The notes beneath the pieces were generated by a model. That model did no database searches, was not told where the DNA came from, and saw only the letters and a list, made by a program, of their open reading frames with translations. A program made the position numbers and the translations under genes. Positions 1-6,048 of a DNA stretch of 6,849 bases are shown one piece after another. The stretch is from SFHK01 sp963618055 (GTDB lineage: Bacteria > Bacillota > Clostridia > Christensenellales > Aristaeellaceae), in NCBI GenBank assembly GCA_963618055.1, contig CAVERI010000113.1:1-6849 (forward strand), read 5' to 3'. Every line of letters starts with the position of its first letter. Within the stretch, counting starts at the first letter, position 1.

Positions 1-156
1 GGAAACGGCCTCTCCGTAAACGGACGCGGGCTGATCATCCTCGCGCTGCTGATCGCCATTCGGCTGATTTATAAACGGCTTCGCGGCAAAAAAACCTCCC
101 CCATCCTGATGATCGCGCTTTCGGCAGGACTTGGAATTCTTTTGTGGAGCTTCTGA
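1..156 (+). CDS. C-terminal end of a chromate-transporter-like membrane protein (partial)
   Basis: Frame 1 is open from the window edge to a TGA at 154-156 and gives 51 residues. Two hydrophobic segments are visible, about residues 10-23 (GLIILALLIAIRLIY) and 33-50 (SPILMIALSAGLGILLWSF). A basic loop, KRLRGKKT, lies between them. The pattern of a helix, a short basic loop, a '(S/D)PILxI' entry and a final helix with a GLGILL-type ending is what I associate with the C-terminus of ChrA-family chromate transporters, which export or exchange anions across the cytoplasmic membrane. Many Clostridia carry such proteins as pairs of half-length ChrA domains. The assignment rests on a short hydrophobic tail, so another polytopic membrane protein is possible. 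The start and most of the gene lie outside the window. The next reading frame begins only 14 bases after the stop. Confidence 0.6.
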   Translation, partial: GNGLSVNGRGLIILALLIAIRLIYKRLRGKKTSPILMIALSAGLGILLWSF

Positions 157-170
157 AGGCCCTTCAATAG

Positions 171-488
171 TACACAAAAAGCAGACGCGGTTACAAGGTG
201 CTGCCGACTGTTCCCGAAACAGTGGACGGCCACAGGAAAGCCTTTCACCTGACGCTGTTCCGTCCTTTGCAAAACGATGTGCTGCTTTCTTTGCTGGAAG
301 CCATCTGGGCCGTGGATGACGGCTTCGAACTGGAGAAGAAGCAGCCGCATTTGGAACAAACGATCACCAAGCACGAAGCCATCGTCGCCGCGCTGGAGAA
401 TCACAGCTATCCCGCGCTTGCCAGGGCGATGGACGCACGCTTTTCTTCCGGCAAGTATTTGGGCATGACCTCTTATGAGGAGTATTGA
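171..488 (+). pseudogene. Headless remnant of a GntR-family (FCD domain) transcriptional regulator
   Basis: An open frame runs from just after a TAG at 168-170 to a TGA at 486-488, about 105 residues. Numbering from the GTG at 198, residues 15-90 resemble the all-helical FCD ligand-binding domain of FadR/GntR regulators. The 'KAFHLTLFRPLQNDVLLSLL' stretch matches the FHxxLxxxxxNxxLxxLL helix, and 'KHEAIVAALENHSYPALARAM' matches the EHxxIxxALxxxDxxxAxxxM segment. Intact members have about 220-240 residues with an N-terminal winged helix; none is encoded here, and the frame is closed upstream within 30 bases of the GTG. No good ribosome binding site precedes that GTG. Of the usual FCD metal ligands, the histidine of KHEAI is present. 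The acid four residues before the FH histidine is Arg, and the final histidine of the last helix also reads as Arg. I read this as a decayed regulator gene, perhaps left by a deletion joining it to the end of the upstream transporter gene. A short functional ORF cannot be excluded. Confidence 0.6.
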
Positions 489-819
489 CGGGACGGCATG
501 CCGGCTGCTCAATGGCGCGGAGATAAAGCTGGCGGCGCTTTGCTCCGGATCCGGCATTTTCCCGTGAATCGCTCTCAAAAATGCTGATCGCAGAAGACGT
601 CTGCTCCAGCACTCGCGGAGGGCGTGGAATGAACCGTTCAGACGTTTGTGCAGAGCGTGGGGGGACGGGAAATGTGGGTTACTGTCTGCTGTGGGGGATG
701 CTGTGTTTTGCTGTGGTTGGGGACGTTCGTGGTTGATGTAAACGTTTTGAGACAGTGCTTAGTCGCAGGATAAGCTCCGTTTTTCAGCGAACTACATCTG
801 TCGAGAAGATAGCCTGACC
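489..819. other. Gene-free stretch, possibly decayed coding DNA
   Basis: I find no credible intact gene in this 331-base stretch. A frame starting at the ATG at 475, which overlaps the end of the GntR remnant, reads coding-like residues (ACRLLNGAEIKLAALCSGSG) to a TGA at 566-568. After a one-base shift the sequence continues as ESLSKMLIAEDVCSS in another frame. This could be a frameshifted gene fragment, but I do not recognise the protein. From about 655 to 735 the plus strand is G/T-rich, with runs of G and three GCTGTG copies at 688, 700 and 710. A weak 5-bp inverted repeat (GCTTA 757-761, TAAGC 771-775) is followed by five T at 780-784. It is too weak to call a terminator. The 3' end of the leftward peptidase operon must lie here, but no clear intrinsic terminator is visible for it. 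Confidence 0.5.
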
Positions 820-1380
820 TTAATTCGTTTGAAACACGAAATATGGGCGCTCGAAGCAGTCGGGACGGAGGAGGTCGCAGCTGCACCACGCAGAGTTGCC
901 TTCCGTGCGCACCTTTCCGGCGCGGCCGGGGATATCGTAGCGGCCGGGGCGGTACATGGGGTCGAGCACGCAGAACTGACCCTCCTGAAGGCGGTCGAGC
1001 AGGATATAGTGGCCGCTGTTCGAGAACAGGCCGATGTAGCCTTCGCGGTCGCCGCGCGTGTTGGCAACCGTCTTGGCGGACGGGTCGGCGCGCATCAGGG
1101 CGAGCACCTCGTCCAGATTTTCCGTGCAGGTCATTTTCAAGTCGAAGCGTCCGGCGAGCGCGCCGCCGAAGATGTAGAAATTCGTGCCGAAGCGGTCGCG
1201 TGCGCCGCAGCGCTGGGCAAGCCGAACAGCTTCCTCCGGCGGGAAGGAACGTGCGAGCATACCCTCGACCAACATTGACGCGCAGCATACGCCGCAGCCG
1301 CTGTCCGCTACCGTGCGGCCGTCACCCTGAAAGGCATAGGGAAGGCTTCTGTAATCGAGCTGACAGTAAAAGTGCTTCAT
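820..1380 (-). CDS. C39-like cysteine peptidase (Peptidase_C39_2 type), leaderless and cysteine-rich
   Basis: The 186-residue protein has the layout of a papain-like C39-type peptidase. There is an N-terminal YCQLDYRSLPY segment, with Gln7 in the position of the oxyanion-hole glutamine. 'ADSGCGVCCASM' carries the presumed nucleophile Cys29, 'SNSGHYILLDRL' the presumed His124, and 'CVLDPMY' the presumed Asp140. The order Q-C-H-D and the spacing fit the small stand-alone C39_2 family rather than the C39 domain fused to bacteriocin ABC exporters. No signal peptide or membrane segment is seen, so it is probably cytoplasmic. Substrate is unknown: peptide cleavage is inferred from the fold, and amide-bond or transfer chemistry is possible. 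Ten cysteines (6, 29, 32, 33, 58, 85, 137, 166, 168, 175) are many for this size. The ATG follows AAAGGAG with a 6-base gap, which fixes the start. It lies 55 bases downstream of the M42 aminopeptidase gene in the same direction with no terminator or good promoter between them, so the two are probably cotranscribed. Confidence 0.82.
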   Translation of the reverse strand: MKHFYCQLDYRSLPYAFQGDGRTVADSGCGVCCASMLVEGMLARSFPPEEAVRLAQRCGARDRFGTNFYIFGGALAGRFDLKMTCTENLDEVLALMRADPSAKTVANTRGDREGYIGLFSNSGHYILLDRLQEGQFCVLDPMYRPGRYDIPGRAGKVRTEGNSAWCSCDLLRPDCFERPYFVFQTN

Positions 1381-1386
1381 ATAATT

Positions 1387-1393
1387 CTCCTTT
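1387..1393 (-). promoter_or_regulatory. Ribosome binding site of the C39-like gene, within a small hairpin
   Basis: Read on the minus strand, AAAGGAG lies 6 bases before the ATG at 1378-1380 and decides the start. Its 5' part overlaps the arm of a 5-bp inverted repeat (CTTTC 1390-1394, GAAAG 1399-1403, 4-base loop). This hairpin could modestly mask the site. It is weak and may be coincidence. Confidence 0.75.
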
Positions 1394-1435
1394 CATGAGA
1401 AAGCGATAAATGTCGTGTGGGCGCAGGAAAGTCGA

Positions 1436-2521
1436 TCAGGAGAGCGAGCCGCCGCGGATGGCGGCAATTTTATCGATATCCAGACGGCGGATGATGGCCT
1501 CGGCAAGGTCGACGGCGCGCGTAAAATCGTTCAGCGACGCAATACCCCAGTGGCTGTGAATGTAGCGCACCGGAAGGCCGATCACGATGGTCGGAACGCC
1601 GTCGTTCGAAAGGTGAATTGGCGCGCCGTCGGTCGATCCGCCGGAGCGCACGGATTCCTGCACGGGGATACCCAGCTCGTCGGCGAGATCGAGCGCGTAG
1701 CGCTGAAAGCGCGGGCTGGTGATCATTCGCCGGTCGATGTGCCGCAGCATGGGGCCCCTATGAATCGCCGTCTGCACCATATAGGGCTCGACGACGGAAT
1801 CATCCGCCGGGGAGCCTTCGAAGGCAAGGGCAAGGGCGGGCTTTACCGTGCGGGCGGTAACCTCCGCACCGCGCGTGCCGACCTCCTCCTGCGCGGCGAT
1901 TGCGCCCACAGGATTTACGGCCAGCGTGTCCACGCCCAGCCGCGCGAGCGTCGCGAGCACCGCGGCGCAGCCCAAACGGTTGTCAAACGCCTTGCCAAAC
2001 ATCAAATCGTGCGCTTCGTCATAGGAAAACGACACGTCCGGCGCGACGGGCGCGCCGATGCGAACGCCAAAATCGCGAATTGCTTCCTCGGCGGAGGACG
2101 CGCCGATGTCGATGCTCATGTCCTCGATCTCCGGCGTGCGATTCTTTTCCGCTTCGCTCATGAAATGCGGCGGCTTGGCGGCGACGATGCCGGGAATCCA
2201 CGTGCCGAGGCGCGTGCACACGCGCACCCTGTGCGCGGGAATGTTGCTGCTTACCCAGCCGCCCAGCGCAATGAAGCGCAGCGTGCCGTTGGGACGAATG
2301 GCCTGCACCATGAAGCCCACCTCGTCCGAATGCGCGTCCAGTTGGAGGATAGGCTTGCCGCCGTCCGCGCCTTCGCGGCGCAGATACAGGTTGTTCAGCG
2401 CGTCACCCGCGGGGGCATAGCCCGTGGGTACGAAGCGACGGACGACCTGAAGCGCATCGTCTTCAAAGCCGCTGGGGCCGTAGGCGTTGGAAAGCGCCGA
2501 GATCATTTCAAGCGTCTGCAT
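1436..2521 (-). CDS. M42 family metallopeptidase (dinuclear-metal aminopeptidase, YsdC/FrvX type)
   Basis: The 361-residue protein has the length and motif order of M42 aminopeptidases, cytoplasmic enzymes that remove N-terminal residues from peptides and often form large tetrahedral dodecamers. Visible motifs are the N-terminal 'ALSNAYGPSGFED' (9-21), 'LDAHSDEVGF' with metal ligand His64 and Asp66, 'GKAFDNRLG' with bridging Asp180, and 'AAQEEVGTRGA' with catalytic Glu212 and ligand Glu213. Further on come 'ALAFEG' with Glu235 at the site that is Asp in many relatives, 'SGGSTDGAPIH' (293-303), and 'RYIHSHWG' with the last ligand His322. All core residues are present, so it should be active. 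The frame is open further upstream to 2746. I chose the ATG at 2519-2521 because GGGAGG lies 8 bases before it and a good promoter (2559-2587) directs transcription to start near 2552, inside the longer frame. Substrate preference (acidic or hydrophobic residues) cannot be read from the sequence. It is the first gene of a probable operon with the C39-like gene. Confidence 0.92.
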   Translation of the reverse strand: MQTLEMISALSNAYGPSGFEDDALQVVRRFVPTGYAPAGDALNNLYLRREGADGGKPILQLDAHSDEVGFMVQAIRPNGTLRFIALGGWVSSNIPAHRVRVCTRLGTWIPGIVAAKPPHFMSEAEKNRTPEIEDMSIDIGASSAEEAIRDFGVRIGAPVAPDVSFSYDEAHDLMFGKAFDNRLGCAAVLATLARLGVDTLAVNPVGAIAAQEEVGTRGAEVTARTVKPALALAFEGSPADDSVVEPYMVQTAIHRGPMLRHIDRRMITSPRFQRYALDLADELGIPVQESVRSGGSTDGAPIHLSNDGVPTIVIGLPVRYIHSHWGIASLNDFTRAVDLAEAIIRRLDIDKIAAIRGGSLS

Positions 2522-2529
2522 GTTCCAAA

Positions 2530-2535
2530 CCTCCC
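2530..2535 (-). promoter_or_regulatory. Ribosome binding site of the M42 peptidase gene
   Basis: GGGAGG on the minus strand, 8 bases before the ATG at 2519-2521. It supports this start over the longer upstream open frame. Confidence 0.85.
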
Positions 2536-2558
2536 GTGTGCGCGAAATATCTATGCTC

Positions 2559-2587
2559 ATTATAGCCGATTTTCGGCGGAAACTCAA
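2559..2587 (-). promoter_or_regulatory. Sigma-A promoter of the M42-C39 operon
   Basis: On the minus strand, -35 TTGAGT (2582-2587) and -10 TATAAT (2559-2564) are separated by exactly 17 bases. The predicted start is near 2552, giving a leader of about 30 bases. The spacer holds a perfect 5-bp inverted repeat, GCCGA (2565-2569) and TCGGC (2573-2577), directly next to the -10 box, a position where a repressor could act. Confidence 0.85.
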
Positions 2588-2630
2588 CCGTGTTTTTATA
2601 GAGAATCCGTCTGAAAGCATGGAAAGAGAA

Positions 2631-2659
2631 TTGACACGTGCGGGAATTGAACGTATAAT
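2631..2659 (+). promoter_or_regulatory. Perfect-consensus sigma-A promoter of the DUF6020-like gene
   Basis: -35 TTGACA (2631-2636), a 17-base spacer and -10 TATAAT (2654-2659) match the sigma-A consensus at all 12 positions. The predicted start is near 2666, about 20 to 28 bases before the gene. It is divergent from the M42 promoter, with 43 bases between the two -35 boxes. A direct repeat GAATTGA at 2628-2634 and 2644-2650 overlaps the -35 box and the spacer and could be a regulator site. Confidence 0.9.
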
Positions 2660-2684
2660 GGAAATGTAAAAATAAGGGAAGACG

Positions 2685-4562
2685 GTGCGCACAATGAAGA
2701 AATGGAAAAATGTGCTGTATGCGGTGATCGCTTCCATACCTGCCATGACGGCGGTTGTGGTGGATTTAAGCGCGCTTCCGAATGTGGCGACGAATCTGAA
2801 GGCGTATCTGCCGCACTTCCTTTTTACGGATTCGCTGGTTGATGCGTGCGTGTACGTGCTGATGCTCCTTCTTCTGCTCGCGGGCGCGAAGCGCAGGACG
2901 AAGAGTGTTCGCTGCTCGCTCTGCGCGCTGGTGATGGCGGGGATTCATATTGTTTCTGGGTTGTTTCTGAACGGAAACGTCTCCTTCCCGAGCGGAATTT
3001 TTAATCTTATAACAGTTTGCGTCGCGGCGGTGGGCGCGTACGCGTTTTACCGGGCGCTGCTTTCTCTGGCGCTGACCGGGGTGGAGGTGCTGACGGACGC
3101 GCCCTGCGCTTGCGCGAGGTGGAAGTACGCGCTGACGCTTTTTGTTTGCATGCTGCCGTATCTGCTCTTGAACTGGCCGGGCGTGGTTCATCCGGACAGC
3201 TACGACCAGATAAAGCAGGTGATGGGTACGCTGTATCCGGGCAAGGTCTCGTCCGTGACCGCGGACATGAGCACGTTCACATCCAGTGGGATTCTGTTGA
3301 ACGATGCGCAGCCGGTTCTGCACACGCTGCTTGTGGGCGGGCTGTATGCGCTGGGACACAGGCTGGGCAGCATGAACGCGGGCGTAACCGTGTATTGTGT
3401 TTTGCAATGCGCGTTCGCGGCATGGATGCTTTCGGGCGGAATGCAGCTTGCCGCCCGGCTGGGCGTGAAGAAATCGGTTTTGGTGGGAATGACGGTTTTT
3501 TACGCGGTATTCCCCGTGTATCCGGCGTATTTCAGCGGAATGATCAAGGACTCGGCGTTTGCGCTCGCGATGACGGGCGCGCTGATCTTTGTCGCGGAGC
3601 TGTGCGCGTTTCCCTCGGAGACCGTCCGCAAGCCGGGACGTATGCTCTCGGGCGCGGCGTATATCGCGGCGACGGGACTTCTGCGCAAATTTGGAATTGC
3701 CGTTGCGGCAGTGGCGGTGCTTCTGTCCATTTTCTATGTGTGTCGGGAATCTATGAAGGGATTTGTGCGGGCGCTCGCGTTCTGCGGCGGGGGCTTGGCG
3801 GTCTGTCTGGCGCTTACGTATGTCGTCTATCCGATGTGCGGTGTGGGCAAAGGTCCCGAAAGCGAGGGAAGGGCTGCGCAGATTCAGCAGGTGGCGCTCT
3901 ATGTCTCCGAGCATGAGGAGGAAATCAGCGAGGAGGACTGGCAGGTTCTTGAACGCTATTATGGCGACCGGCAGATTCGCGCGCGCTTTAATCCCATAAA
4001 CGCGGATAGAATGAAGAAAAGCCTGCTGCCATGCAGGGAATGGAAGGATTTTGACGCGCTGTATGTGCGTCTGCTGAGGAAGGATGCTTCGCCGTATGCG
4101 CGGGCAATCTTGAGCATGGGTGCGAGCTACTGGTCGCCGCGCGCCGCAGAAAAAGTGGGTGCGAGCATCGTTTACATGGGCGATTACAGAACCTACACGG
4201 CTTCCGGAGAAACGCGAAAACGGAAGGCGGAGGGGTATGTGGAGCCGCATTATGATCCGCAAAGGCTTGTCTGGGCGGAGAGTGTGCAGAGCCTGATAAG
4301 GAACTTTGCGGAAGTTCCGCCGTTTGCGCTGCTGTTTCAATCGTCCCTGTATCTGTACGCCGTTCTCTTTGCGCTCGCGAAGATGGGCGTCCAACGCAGG
4401 CGCGGCAGAGGGCTACTGCTGATTCTGCTTGCCTATGGGGTTGGTCTGTGCTTTGTTCCCATAAGCGGCAGCATCCGCTATGCGTTTCCCATTTTCGCCG
4501 CCGCGCCTGTGCTCTGCCTGCTCGGGCTTGGAATGCCGAAGCGGGAGCCGTCCGCGAATTGA
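2685..4562 (+). CDS. Polytopic membrane protein, DUF6020 / GT-C glycosyltransferase-like
   Basis: The protein has 625 residues and about a dozen hydrophobic segments (roughly 10-30, 50-68, 77-95, 104-131, 148-165, 210-225, 232-253, 264-284, 290-308, 321-350, 360-383, 546-567, 576-595, 600-616). A hydrophilic stretch of about 160 residues (385-545) lies before the last helices. 'LLLNWPGVVHPDSYDQIKQ' (160-178) with Asp171 is followed by 'QPVLHTLLVGGLYALG' (209-224), 'YCVLQ' (237-241), 'YFSGMIKDSAF' (282-292) with the Lys-Asp pair, and a C-terminal 'ISGSIRYAFPI' (593-603). This order is what I know from DUF6020 proteins, which resemble GT-C enzymes that use lipid-linked sugars on the outer face of the membrane. 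Asp171 in the first outer loop would be the candidate catalytic residue. Activity and acceptor are unknown. The start may be the GTG at 2685 (6 bases after AAGGGA) or the ATG at 2694 (poorer spacing). The gene appears to be a single-gene transcription unit. Confidence 0.8.
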   Translation: MRTMKKWKNVLYAVIASIPAMTAVVVDLSALPNVATNLKAYLPHFLFTDSLVDACVYVLMLLLLLAGAKRRTKSVRCSLCALVMAGIHIVSGLFLNGNVSFPSGIFNLITVCVAAVGAYAFYRALLSLALTGVEVLTDAPCACARWKYALTLFVCMLPYLLLNWPGVVHPDSYDQIKQVMGTLYPGKVSSVTADMSTFTSSGILLNDAQPVLHTLLVGGLYALGHRLGSMNAGVTVYCVLQCAFAAWMLSGGMQLAARLGVKKSVLVGMTVFYAVFPVYPAYFSGMIKDSAFALAMTGALIFVAELCAFPSETVRKPGRMLSGAAYIAATGLLRKFGIAVAAVAVLLSIFYVCRESMKGFVRALAFCGGGLAVCLALTYVVYPMCGVGKGPESEGRAAQIQQVALYVSEHEEEISEEDWQVLERYYGDRQIRARFNPINADRMKKSLLPCREWKDFDALYVRLLRKDASPYARAILSMGASYWSPRAAEKVGASIVYMGDYRTYTASGETRKRKAEGYVEPHYDPQRLVWAESVQSLIRNFAEVPPFALLFQSSLYLYAVLFALAKMGVQRRRGRGLLLILLAYGVGLCFVPISGSIRYAFPIFAAAPVLCLLGLGMPKREPSAN

Positions 4563-4616
4563 GGCCGGCGTATCTTTGTTTTGCAAAGCTAACCGCATTT
4601 TCACAGGGAAACCCGA

Positions 4617-4644
4617 TTGAATTTTTACATCCGTCCGATATAAT
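4617..4644 (+). promoter_or_regulatory. Sigma-A promoter of the FAD-dependent oxidoreductase gene
   Basis: -35 TTGAAT (4617-4622) and -10 TATAAT (4639-4644) are separated by 16 bases. Transcription would start near 4651, leaving a leader of about 20 bases. This makes the flavoprotein gene independent of the membrane-protein gene that ends 109 bases upstream. Confidence 0.75.
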
Positions 4645-4659
4645 AGGAGCGTATGACCA

Positions 4660-4666
4660 AAGGAGG
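4660..4666 (+). promoter_or_regulatory. Ribosome binding site of the oxidoreductase gene
   Basis: A perfect AAGGAGG lies 5 bases before the ATG at 4672-4674. An ATG at 4653-4655 lies upstream but in another frame and without such a site. Confidence 0.85.
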
Positions 4667-4671
4667 AGACC

Positions 4672-6033
4672 ATGAAGTACGACATCATTATTATCGGCGG
4701 CGGCCCGGGCGGCATTTATTCGGCGTATGAGCTGGTAAAGGGCAATCCCGCGCTGAAAATCGCCTTGTTCGAAGCAGGACATCCGCTGGAGAAGCGCCAT
4801 TGCCCCATTGACGGGGAAAGGGTGAAAAGCTGCGTCGGCTGCAAAAGCTGCTCCATCATGAGCGGCTTCGGCGGCGCGGGCGCGTTTTCGGACGGCAAAT
4901 ACAACATCACAAACAGCTTTGGCGGAACGCTGCACGAGTACATCGGCAAAAAGCAGGCGCTGGAGCTGATGAGGTACGTAGACGACATCAACATGCGCTA
5001 CGGCGGCGAGGGCACGAAGCTGTATTCGACCGCTGGCACGCATTTTAAAACCATCTGCATTCAGAACAAGCTGAACCTGCTGGACGCCTCCGTGCGCCAT
5101 CTGGGCACCGACAAGAACTATGTGGTGCTCAAGAATCTGTATGAGCTTCTGAAGGACAAGGTGGACTTCCACTTTGACACGCCGGTGCAGATGATCCGCG
5201 TGGTCGACGGCGGCTACGAGATCGAATGCGAGAAGGGTGTGTATACCTGCGAAAAGTGCATCGTGTCCGTCGGCCGCAGCGGCAGCAAATGGATGGAGTC
5301 GGTGTGCCGGGCGCTGGACATTCCCACGAAGTCCAACCGCGTGGACATCGGCGTGCGCGTGGAGCTGCCCGCCGTCGTGTTCGAGCACGTGACCAGCGAG
5401 CTGTACGAGGGCAAGATCGTATATCGAACCGAAAAGTTTGAGGACGATGTACGCACGTTCTGCATGAATCCGCACGGCTGCGTGGTAACGGAGAACACAA
5501 ACGGCATCGTGACTGTGAACGGTCACAGCTATGAGGACAAGCAGCTGCAAACCGAAAACACCAATTTCGCGCTGCTCGTGTCCAAGCATTTTTCCGAGCC
5601 GTTCAAGGATTCGAACGGCTACGGCGAAAGCATCGCGCGTCTGTCCAACATGCTGGGCGGCGGCGTGATCGTCCAAAGGTTCGGCGACCTTGTGCGCGGA
5701 CGGCGCTCCACGGTGAAGCGCATCGAGGAAGGACTGGTCATGCCTACGCTGTCGGCCACGCCCGGCGATTTGAGTCTGGTGCTTCCCAAGCGCATTCTGG
5801 ATGGCATTATCGAGATGATCTGCGCGCTCGATCGCATCGCGCCCGGCACGGCGAACGACGACACGCTGCTGTATGGCGTGGAGGTGAAGTTCTATAATAT
5901 GGAGGTAGAGCTGAACGAGTATCTGGAAACGCGCTATCCCGGCCTGTACGTAATCGGCGACGGCAGCGGCATCACGCATTCGCTGTCCCACGCGTCGGCC
6001 AGCGGCATTTATGTCGCGAGACAGCTTCTGTAA
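4672..6033 (+). CDS. NAD(P)/FAD-dependent oxidoreductase, COG2509-like, with an N-terminal cysteine cluster
   Basis: The 453-residue protein begins with a Rossmann fold: a hydrophobic strand, the dinucleotide motif GGGPGG (9-14) and Glu34 at the end of the second strand, where FAD ribose is bound. A cysteine-rich element follows (Cys44, then Cys54, Cys57 and Cys60 in 'CVGCKSC'), leading into 'SGFGGAGAFSDGKYN' (64-78). A second FAD contact is expected near the C-terminus at 'YVIGDGSGITHSLSHASASG' (426-445). This arrangement is typical of the poorly characterised FAD-dependent dehydrogenases of COG2509. It is clearly a soluble flavoprotein with no signal peptide; its substrate is not known to me. 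The cysteines could form a redox-active disulfide or hold an Fe-S or metal site; that is inference. The ATG is set by the perfect AAGGAGG. It has its own promoter and ends in a shared terminator, so it is probably monocistronic. Confidence 0.88.
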   Translation: MKYDIIIIGGGPGGIYSAYELVKGNPALKIALFEAGHPLEKRHCPIDGERVKSCVGCKSCSIMSGFGGAGAFSDGKYNITNSFGGTLHEYIGKKQALELMRYVDDINMRYGGEGTKLYSTAGTHFKTICIQNKLNLLDASVRHLGTDKNYVVLKNLYELLKDKVDFHFDTPVQMIRVVDGGYEIECEKGVYTCEKCIVSVGRSGSKWMESVCRALDIPTKSNRVDIGVRVELPAVVFEHVTSELYEGKIVYRTEKFEDDVRTFCMNPHGCVVTENTNGIVTVNGHSYEDKQLQTENTNFALLVSKHFSEPFKDSNGYGESIARLSNMLGGGVIVQRFGDLVRGRRSTVKRIEEGLVMPTLSATPGDLSLVLPKRILDGIIEMICALDRIAPGTANDDTLLYGVEVKFYNMEVELNEYLETRYPGLYVIGDGSGITHSLSHASASGIYVARQLL

Positions 6034-6048
6034 TCAAAGAAATAGCAA

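Noticed and set aside
154..166. TGAAGG-C-CCTTCA near-palindrome at the transporter stop codon
   Set aside because: With a one-base centre it cannot form a proper hairpin, and there is no T-run after it. It is probably chance.
581..736. A 51-residue plus-strand open frame in the gene-free stretch
   Set aside because: No ribosome binding site at a proper distance, no recognisable sequence, and its second half is the repetitive G/T-rich stretch.
638..1288. A 216-codon minus-strand frame overlapping the C39-like gene
   Set aside because: Its Arg/Pro-rich translation lacks domains, and it overlaps the catalytic-motif-bearing frame 820-1380, which has the good ribosome binding site.
1415..2614. 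A 399-codon open frame on the plus strand opposite the M42 peptidase gene
   Set aside because: The minus strand encodes a complete set of M42 metal-binding motifs with promoter and ribosome binding site; the plus-strand frame is an Arg/Ala/His-rich shadow.
2766..4394. A 542-codon open frame on the minus strand inside the DUF6020-like gene
   Set aside because: The Arg/His/Gln-rich translation has no recognisable domain. The plus-strand frame has coherent transmembrane segments, a perfect promoter and family motifs.
4574..4588. CTTTG/CAAAG hairpin after the membrane-protein gene as a terminator
   Set aside because: The stem is only 5 bp and AT-rich and is not followed directly by a T-run, so it is too weak to call.
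3988..5991. A very long open frame (667 codons) on the minus strand across the membrane-protein and oxidoreductase genes
   Set aside because: It is antisense to two well-supported genes, reads as low-complexity His/Ala/Arg-rich sequence, matches no family, and results from the GC-rich third codon positions of the real genes.
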